From Acidobacteriota bacterium (GTDB lineage Bacteria; Acidobacteriota; Terriglobia; Bryobacterales; UBA6623), in NCBI GenBank assembly GCA_016125275.1, contig WGMB01000016.1, positions 54,449-118,448 of the forward strand: 64,000 bases of DNA, read 5' to 3'. The first letter of the stretch is position 1; every line of letters begins with the position of its first letter. The notes below the pieces were generated by a model. It searched no databases. It was not told the DNA's origin and saw only the letters and a program-made list of their open reading frames with translations. The position numbers and the translations under genes were made by a program. Of the stretch, positions 60,288 to 64,000 are shown piece by piece.

Positions 60288-61415
60288 CTACAGGGAGGCG
60301 AAAACCTTGTCGGCCAGCTTGTCCGCGCCCGTTCGGTACGGCGAGTTCGGGCTCACCAGTTGGCCCGAAAGGTAGGCTTCGTTCACGTGCCCGTAGTCGT
60401 TGGCCAGCGACGCCGCGACCTCCACCCCGGCGATCGACGGCACCTGGTCGGGACGCAGCAACGTCTCGGAGTTCGAGCGGTTGATGACGATCTTGATCTG
60501 CTCCGGCGCCAGCCCGAGCTGCAGCAGGTCCAGAATGCGACGCTCGGCCAAGTGCAGTGAGATCCGGTCCGGGCAGCACACCACGAAGACGCGCTCGGAG
60601 AGCATCGCGGCGTCGCGGCAAGCCGAGTACAGCGCCGGCGGCAGGTCCACCACGGTAAAGCGGTAGCGGCGCTTCGCCGACGACAGCAGCGTCGGCAAAT
60701 ACTTGGTCTCGGAGACCTCCGGCGGGTCCTGCGCCGGCGCCGCCAGAATGCTCAGCGGCCCCCAAGGGGTCACAAAGGTCGGCCACGAGCGGTCCAGGTC
60801 GACCGTGGCGTGCAAAGCGTCCAGCAGCGTGCGCGGAGGGTTCAGCCGCAGCCGAAACGCCGTCGCGCTGCCGTGAAAGTCGAAGTCCGAAAACAGCACG
60901 CCGCCCAGCGGATCGTCGGCCTTCAGCGTCGCCTCGGCCAGCCGGTGCGCCACGTGCAGCGCCGTGGTCGAGGCGCCGTCGCCGCCCTGGGCCGGCAAAA
61001 AGGAGATCAGCGCGCCCACCGCCGGCGCGTCTCCCGGGCTCGGAAACTCCTCGCCCGCCAAACGCCCCAGCAGCGCATCCGGGTTCCACGGCGGAGCCAG
61101 AAAGTCCACGGCCCCCGCTTTGAGAGCGGCCGCCGCCAGCCGCGGCGCCGGCTCCCGGTGGGCGCCGAAGGCCAGAATGTCCGGCTGCAGAACCCTCAAA
61201 ATCTCGATGGTGCGAGCCGCGCTGCGAGGCTCCTCGAAACCCACCACGCCGGCATGCGCGTCCGGGTGATCGGCCAAGAACCCGCCGAGCTGCGCGAACG
61301 TCGGGTAGTGCTCCAGGAAGACCGCCTTGTGGTACGGGCCCCCGAACTCCACGATCTTCGAGAGAATCCGGTTGAGCTTCTTGTCCGGGGAAATGATCAG
61401 GACCGGGCGGCTCAT
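60288..61415 (-). CDS. CpaE/MinD-like ATPase domain protein with degenerate P-loop
   Basis: A 375-residue cytoplasmic protein. Residues 1-115 resemble a receiver-like domain without clear phospho-acceptor spacing (LIISPDKKLNRILSK, GVVGFEEP, ILAFGAHREP). Residues 130-375 form a MinD/ParA-like domain as in the CpaE family that localises Flp/Tad pili. The deviant Walker A region is PAQGGDGAST (141-150): Q143 replaces the signature lysine of KGGxGK[ST] and A148 the second lysine, so ATP hydrolysis is doubtful. DFDFHGS and VVDLPPALYS correspond to the A' and B motifs. No other Tad genes are in the window. The msrP gene lies 6 bp upstream, so they are probably co-transcribed. Confidence 0.8.
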   Translation of the reverse strand: MSRPVLIISPDKKLNRILSKIVEFGGPYHKAVFLEHYPTFAQLGGFLADHPDAHAGVVGFEEPRSAARTIEILRVLQPDILAFGAHREPAPRLAAAALKAGAVDFLAPPWNPDALLGRLAGEEFPSPGDAPAVGALISFLPAQGGDGASTTALHVAHRLAEATLKADDPLGGVLFSDFDFHGSATAFRLRLNPPRTLLDALHATVDLDRSWPTFVTPWGPLSILAAPAQDPPEVSETKYLPTLLSSAKRRYRFTVVDLPPALYSACRDAAMLSERVFVVCCPDRISLHLAERRILDLLQLGLAPEQIKIVINRSNSETLLRPDQVPSIAGVEVAASLANDYGHVNEAYLSGQLVSPNSPYRTGADKLADKVFASL

Positions 61416-61421
61416 CCAGTC

Positions 61422-62357
61422 CTAGTATTCCTTGCCGTTGTACAGGCCGGCAACATACTCCTCGTAGCCGTTGTAGAGCAGCGTCGGACGCTCCTCGCCC
61501 GTGGGGATCAAGCGGTCCGTCGCCTGCGACCAGCGCGGGTGCGGCTTCTTCGGATTGACGTTCGAGTACCAGCCGTACTCGGTCGGCCCCACCTTGTTCC
61601 ACAGCGTCGGCGGACGCTTCTCGGTGAACTCGATCTCCACGATCGACTTGATCGACTTGAGCCCGTACTTCCAAGGCGTGATCAAGCGAATCGGCGCGCC
61701 GTTCTGCTTGGGCAGCGGCTTGCCGTAGATGCCGGTCACGAACAGCGCCAGCTCGTTCATGGCTTCCTTGATCTCGAGCGCCTCGAAATAGGGCCAAGGG
61801 TAGTGCGGCTGGCTGCGAATGCCGGGCATCTGCTCGGGCCGATCCACGCTCACCATGCGGATGTACTTGGCCTCCGGCTTGGGATCGGCCGCTTGGATCA
61901 GGTGCGAAATCTGGAAGCCCGTCCAAGGCACCGCCATCGCCCAGGTCTCCACGCAGCGGAAGCGGTAGAGGCGCTCCTCGAGCGGAAACGCCCGCACCAA
62001 ATCGTCGATGTCGTAGGTTTTCGGGTTGTTGATCAGCCCGTGTACCTTCACCTTCCACGGCTCGATCTCGAACGGCCCGACCATGTCCTTCACGCGGCGC
62101 TTGTCGAGCGTGAACTCGTAGAAGTTGTTGTAGCCGGTCGCGACAGGCTCGGCGGTCAACGGCCGGTCGAGCGTGTACTTGGCGTCGCGCTTGGCGGGGT
62201 AGAGATCCGGAGCGATGGCCCCGAAGGCCTGCTGCGCGAGCGCGCTCATGCCCAGAAAGCCCATGCCCTGCAACAACTTGCGACGATCCAGAAAAACCTC
62301 CTCCGGCGTCGCATGGCGTTCGGGAATCTGCCATCCCTTGGGCGATTTAGTCAACAT
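61422..62357 (-). CDS. msrP: Protein-methionine-sulfoxide reductase catalytic subunit MsrP (YedY)
   Basis: A 311-residue molybdopterin enzyme that repairs oxidised methionines in periplasmic proteins. A Tat signal (RRKLLQ at 25-30, then GMGFLGMSALAQQAFG) directs export of the folded protein. The molybdenum-ligating cysteine is C135 in YRFRCVETWAM; GFQISHLI, GAPIRLITPWKYGLKSIKSI and the C-terminal NGYEEYVAGLYNGKEY are family landmarks. The ATG at 62357 is chosen over an upstream in-frame start at 62450, because the family starts near the MLTKSPKGWQIPE sequence. The usual haem-b membrane partner MsrQ is not adjacent in the window; the downstream gene is the CpaE-like protein instead. Confidence 0.95.
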   Translation of the reverse strand: MLTKSPKGWQIPERHATPEEVFLDRRKLLQGMGFLGMSALAQQAFGAIAPDLYPAKRDAKYTLDRPLTAEPVATGYNNFYEFTLDKRRVKDMVGPFEIEPWKVKVHGLINNPKTYDIDDLVRAFPLEERLYRFRCVETWAMAVPWTGFQISHLIQAADPKPEAKYIRMVSVDRPEQMPGIRSQPHYPWPYFEALEIKEAMNELALFVTGIYGKPLPKQNGAPIRLITPWKYGLKSIKSIVEIEFTEKRPPTLWNKVGPTEYGWYSNVNPKKPHPRWSQATDRLIPTGEERPTLLYNGYEEYVAGLYNGKEY

Positions 62358-62373
62358 GGCTCTACTGCATGAG

Positions 62374-62379
62374 ATCGTA
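62374..62379 (-). promoter_or_regulatory. -10-like hexamer TACGAT upstream of msrP
   Basis: TACGAT on the minus strand, 16 nt before the ATG at 62357. This leaves a short leader, unlike the leaderless candidates. Confidence 0.35.
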
Positions 62380-62428
62380 GCAGGCGCCGGATTAGTTACG
62401 GAGAGCGATCTGCGCCGCCAGCGCACAC

Positions 62429-62463
62429 GGTCAACGGCCCAACGGTCCACGGGTCAACGGCCC
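62429..62463. repeat. Direct repeat GGTCAACGGCCC, two copies, 23-bp period
   Basis: GGTCAACGGCCC at 62429-62440 and 62452-62463. The second copy also forms the inverted repeat GTCAA-CGGCCC-TTGAC (62453-62468). It lies about 70 bp upstream of msrP and could be an operator. Confidence 0.55.
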
Positions 62464-62617
62464 TTGACACCCCGCGCTACCCTAAGACCAAACAAGGCCG
62501 CGCCCCGCCGGGCCGTCTTGCCCGATTCCGAGGCCGTCCCAGACTAACGAAACTCGACAACTTCACCGCCGTCGATGCCGAAAGCTGCGCCAACCCGGGC
62601 CGGAAAGCCGCAGCGGA

Positions 62618-62657
62618 TGGCTCACTTTGGCTCAGTTTGGCTCACTCTGGCTCACAT
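62618..62657. repeat. Four tandem 10-bp repeats TGGCTCAnnn
   Basis: Four head-to-tail copies starting at 62618, 62628, 62638 and 62648, each TGGCTCA plus three variable bases (CTT, GTT, CTC, CAT). The first seven bases are invariant. The 10-bp period puts all copies on one face of the helix. The array ends 215 bp before the ATG at 62873. Confidence 0.9.
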
Positions 62658-62872
62658 TTCGAAGAAAAATCAGCCGCGGCCCACTCGCGCAACCAAGAAC
62701 GCCGGATAGAGCCGGCAGCGCCCGTGGGAAAAGAAGACTCGTTCGCGGCCGTTCCCCCACTGCTGGAGGTACGCCGATCCCTCACGCCGCATCCGTCATG
62801 GTCACGACGCCTCTGCGACAGCCCGCTGGTGGTAGCTTTGAGGCAGCATCCACTTGAGGAGACCGAACCCCT

Positions 62873-63694
62873 ATGATCGGACGCATTGTTTTTCTCATCG
62901 CCGTTCTCAGCCCGGCCGTTTTCGCACAGCTCACGCTGGGCCTCGTCGAGCCCATTCCTGACGCCGGAGGCGCCATGCAAGTCTATGTGCAAGGACTGCA
63001 AGGCATCACCACGACGCTCGAACCCACGGAAATCCCCCGCCCGACAAGCCTCTACGGCGTGCGAGTGCACTTCGCCGGCGATGTCGACGCCCCAATCCTC
63101 TCCATTGGACCCGTGGGGGATGGCGCCTACACTCAAATCACCTTCCAGGTCCCCCAAGGAGCCGAGGGGACAGCGACCATTATTCAAGACCAGCAAAGCG
63201 TTCAACTTCCCTATGTACGCGCCGCCTGGGGCCGTCTCCGAACCGCGGACGGTACGCTGCTGGCGCAGCACTCTGTGGACTGGCGCTTTGTTACGCCGGC
63301 CGACCCTCCGCAGCCGGGCGAGTGGATTGTGACCTTTGGTTACAATTTCGGCGCCGTACAAGATCCGCCGGCCGACGGAGTCCCGGCCTCGGCGAATCCT
63401 CTGTCACCGATCGCCCCCAAGGACCCACTCCTCGAAAACTCGGATTACGAGTACCGCATGACGCTCCGGACGGCGAACACGGAAGTCCCGTTGGAGATCG
63501 GCTACTTGGGCTTGACCCCTGGCCAGTTCGGAACATATCAGGTCAACTTCCGCATGCCGGCGGTTATCCCTGCGGGCCCGGCTTGGGTGCGCATCGAGCG
63601 CATCGCCATCGGCACGAACCTGTGCGTCACTCCCTTCTGCACTCCTGCGCCTACCCTGCATTCCGACACTTCCCTCTACGCGAGGCTTTACTAA
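62873..63694 (+). CDS. Secreted protein with Solibacter-type (TIGR03437-like) C-terminal module
   Basis: A 273-residue protein with a signal peptide (MIGRIVFLIAVLSPAVFAQ). The mature part is beta-rich. Residues 165-245 (VTFGYNFGAVQDPPADGVPAS, ENSDYEYRMTL, EIGYLGLTPGQFGTYQVNFRMP, cited in part) resemble the C-terminal module common in surface proteins of Solibacter and relatives, with its 'YAGLxPGxVGxYQIN' core. The module is of unknown function. GAGGAG at 62856-62861 lies 11 nt before the ATG, a little far. Codon use is less G/C-rich than in the chromosomal neighbours. The IS110-like element begins shortly after the stop, so the insertion may have landed just downstream of this gene. Confidence 0.78.
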   Translation: MIGRIVFLIAVLSPAVFAQLTLGLVEPIPDAGGAMQVYVQGLQGITTTLEPTEIPRPTSLYGVRVHFAGDVDAPILSIGPVGDGAYTQITFQVPQGAEGTATIIQDQQSVQLPYVRAAWGRLRTADGTLLAQHSVDWRFVTPADPPQPGEWIVTFGYNFGAVQDPPADGVPASANPLSPIAPKDPLLENSDYEYRMTLRTANTEVPLEIGYLGLTPGQFGTYQVNFRMPAVIPAGPAWVRIERIAIGTNLCVTPFCTPAPTLHSDTSLYARLY

Positions 63695-63696
63695 AT

Positions 63697-63849
63697 AAAC
63701 AGCGAGAAAGTCGGGGAGAAGCCCAGAGACGACCTCGAGGCTGTTTTAATGCATAGGCAATGAGCGAGGGGAATCCTCCCAGGGGGCGGAAAATGTTGCG
63801 GGGCCGAGCCGCTCAGCGACGCGCCCCGAGCCAATCCCAGGAGGATTCC
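63697..63849 (+). ncRNA. Candidate bridge (seek) RNA region of the IS110 element
   Basis: The segment can form nested stems: AAACAGC (63697-63703) with GCTGTTT (63740-63746), GGAATCCTCC (63770-63779) with GGAGGATTCC (63840-63849), and within the latter CGGGGC (63799-63804) with GCCCCG (63823-63828). A multi-stem RNA in the left end immediately before the transposase fits the bridge-RNA layout of the IS110 group. Target- and donor-binding loops were not assigned. Confidence 0.35.
63770..63849 (+). promoter_or_regulatory. 10-bp inverted repeat that pairs with the transposase ribosome site
   Basis: GGAATCCTCC (63770-63779) is the exact reverse complement of GGAGGATTCC (63840-63849). The latter holds the Shine-Dalgarno GGAGG, 5 nt before the ATG at 63850. 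Pairing would hide the ribosome site in transcripts that begin upstream of 63770. Confidence 0.6.
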
Positions 63850-64000
63850 ATGCACAGTCTCTACTACGTTGGGCTCGATGTCCACAAGAAATCGATCTCC
63901 TATTGCTTGAAAACCGCCGCCGGCCAGACCATCGACGCCGGCTCTATTCCCGCCGTCCGGCCCGCGCTCACCGCCTGGGCCGAAGCCTTGCCTGGACCCT
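63850..64000 (+). CDS. IS110-family transposase, N-terminal 50 residues
   Basis: Start MHSLYYVGLDVHKKSISYCL is the characteristic N-terminal strand of IS110 (DEDD, RuvC-like) transposases; D9 would be the first catalytic acid. The frame is open to the right edge, so about 300 or more residues are missing, including the remaining catalytic acids and the Tnp_20-type C-terminal domain. The GGAGG ribosome site is strong but can be masked by an upstream inverted repeat. Whether the element is intact cannot be judged. Confidence 0.88.
   Translation, partial: MHSLYYVGLDVHKKSISYCLKTAAGQTIDAGSIPAVRPALTAWAEALPGP

Larger units (their letters stand above)
62358..62872. other. 515-bp non-coding region between msrP and the Solibacter-type secreted protein
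   Basis: No convincing gene was found here; the open frames present are short and run through repeats. The region holds a TACGAT hexamer 16 nt before msrP, two copies of GGTCAACGGCCC, a GTCAA-N6-TTGAC inverted repeat, and four 10-bp tandem repeats (62618-62657). A GAGGAG ribosome site lies at 62856-62861 before the plus-strand gene. Confidence 0.7.
63695..64000 (+). mobile_element. IS110-family insertion sequence, left part, truncated by the window edge
   Basis: A transposase start with IS110 features (63850 onward) preceded by about 155 bp of non-coding, structure-prone DNA. In the IS110 group this left-end segment encodes the bridge RNA. The exact left boundary cannot be fixed from one end, because these elements lack long terminal inverted repeats. 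The position 63695, just after the preceding stop, is an outer limit. Confidence 0.7.

Overview
The window is high-GC bacterial chromosome, about two-thirds G+C by eye, with genes packed on both strands. The best guess is an acidobacterium of the Bryobacterales/Solibacter type. Support comes from the secreted protein at 62873-63694, whose C-terminal half resembles the 'Solibacter' C-terminal module (TIGR03437-like, from memory of the family). Paired sulfatases, very large DUF3604-type proteins, a CadC-like winged-helix/TPR regulator and an ECF sigma/anti-sigma pair fit the same group. No rRNA, CRISPR array, prophage or plasmid backbone was seen. An IS110-family element enters at the right edge.

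Layout. 1-2000: the 3' part of an acyl-CoA carboxylase beta subunit and a small phosphoesterase. 2058-15236: a tRNA-Pro, a double methyltransferase, a double glycosyltransferase (GT8-like plus GT4-like) and a 2663-residue secreted protein made of a small propeller and about 22 Ig-like modules. This looks like a surface glycan/giant surface protein island. 15276-28803: a thioredoxin-reductase-like flavoprotein, a second tRNA-Pro, ankyrin and rhodanese proteins, a sulfatase, a propeller-PHP protein, two phosphoesterases, an acetyltransferase, a DUF4139 protein, a PD-(D/E)XK protein and an AT-hook/histone-H1-like protein.

28800-34389 (minus strand) is the most unusual locus. A P1B-type metal ATPase is fused at its C-terminus to an HflK-type SPFH domain. 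An HflC with a histidine-rich N-terminal tail, a second HflK and a small membrane-anchored protein follow in one tight operon. The predicted topologies agree with each other, and the His-rich tail could replace the metal-binding domain that the ATPase lacks.

34431-44762 (mostly minus): a Uma2 nuclease-fold protein, a sulfatase, an AsmA-like protein, an NHL-repeat protein, a secreted metzincin protease (plus strand), a CadC-like regulator, a short penicillin-binding transpeptidase and a sugar-acid dehydratase. 44911-53451 (plus): ECF sigma factor with its zinc anti-sigma, RsmA, two PHP-type secreted proteins, a YggS-type PLP protein, a glycosyltransferase and a 69-residue orphan. 53546-62357 (mostly minus): a 2-oxoglutarate dioxygenase, a secreted hypothetical, a mannonate-dehydratase-like protein (plus), a VOC protein, a fused TRAP permease overlapping an MFS transporter, a CpaE-like ATPase with a degenerate P-loop, and MsrP. 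62358-62872 is non-coding and carries four 10-bp tandem repeats.

A recurring feature is a TAnnnT (-10-like) hexamer 5 to 11 nt upstream of start codons that lack a Shine-Dalgarno sequence. It is seen for 14 genes, several with TTG or GTG starts, which suggests frequent leaderless transcription. Positions were read by eye. Family names come from motif recognition, not database searches.
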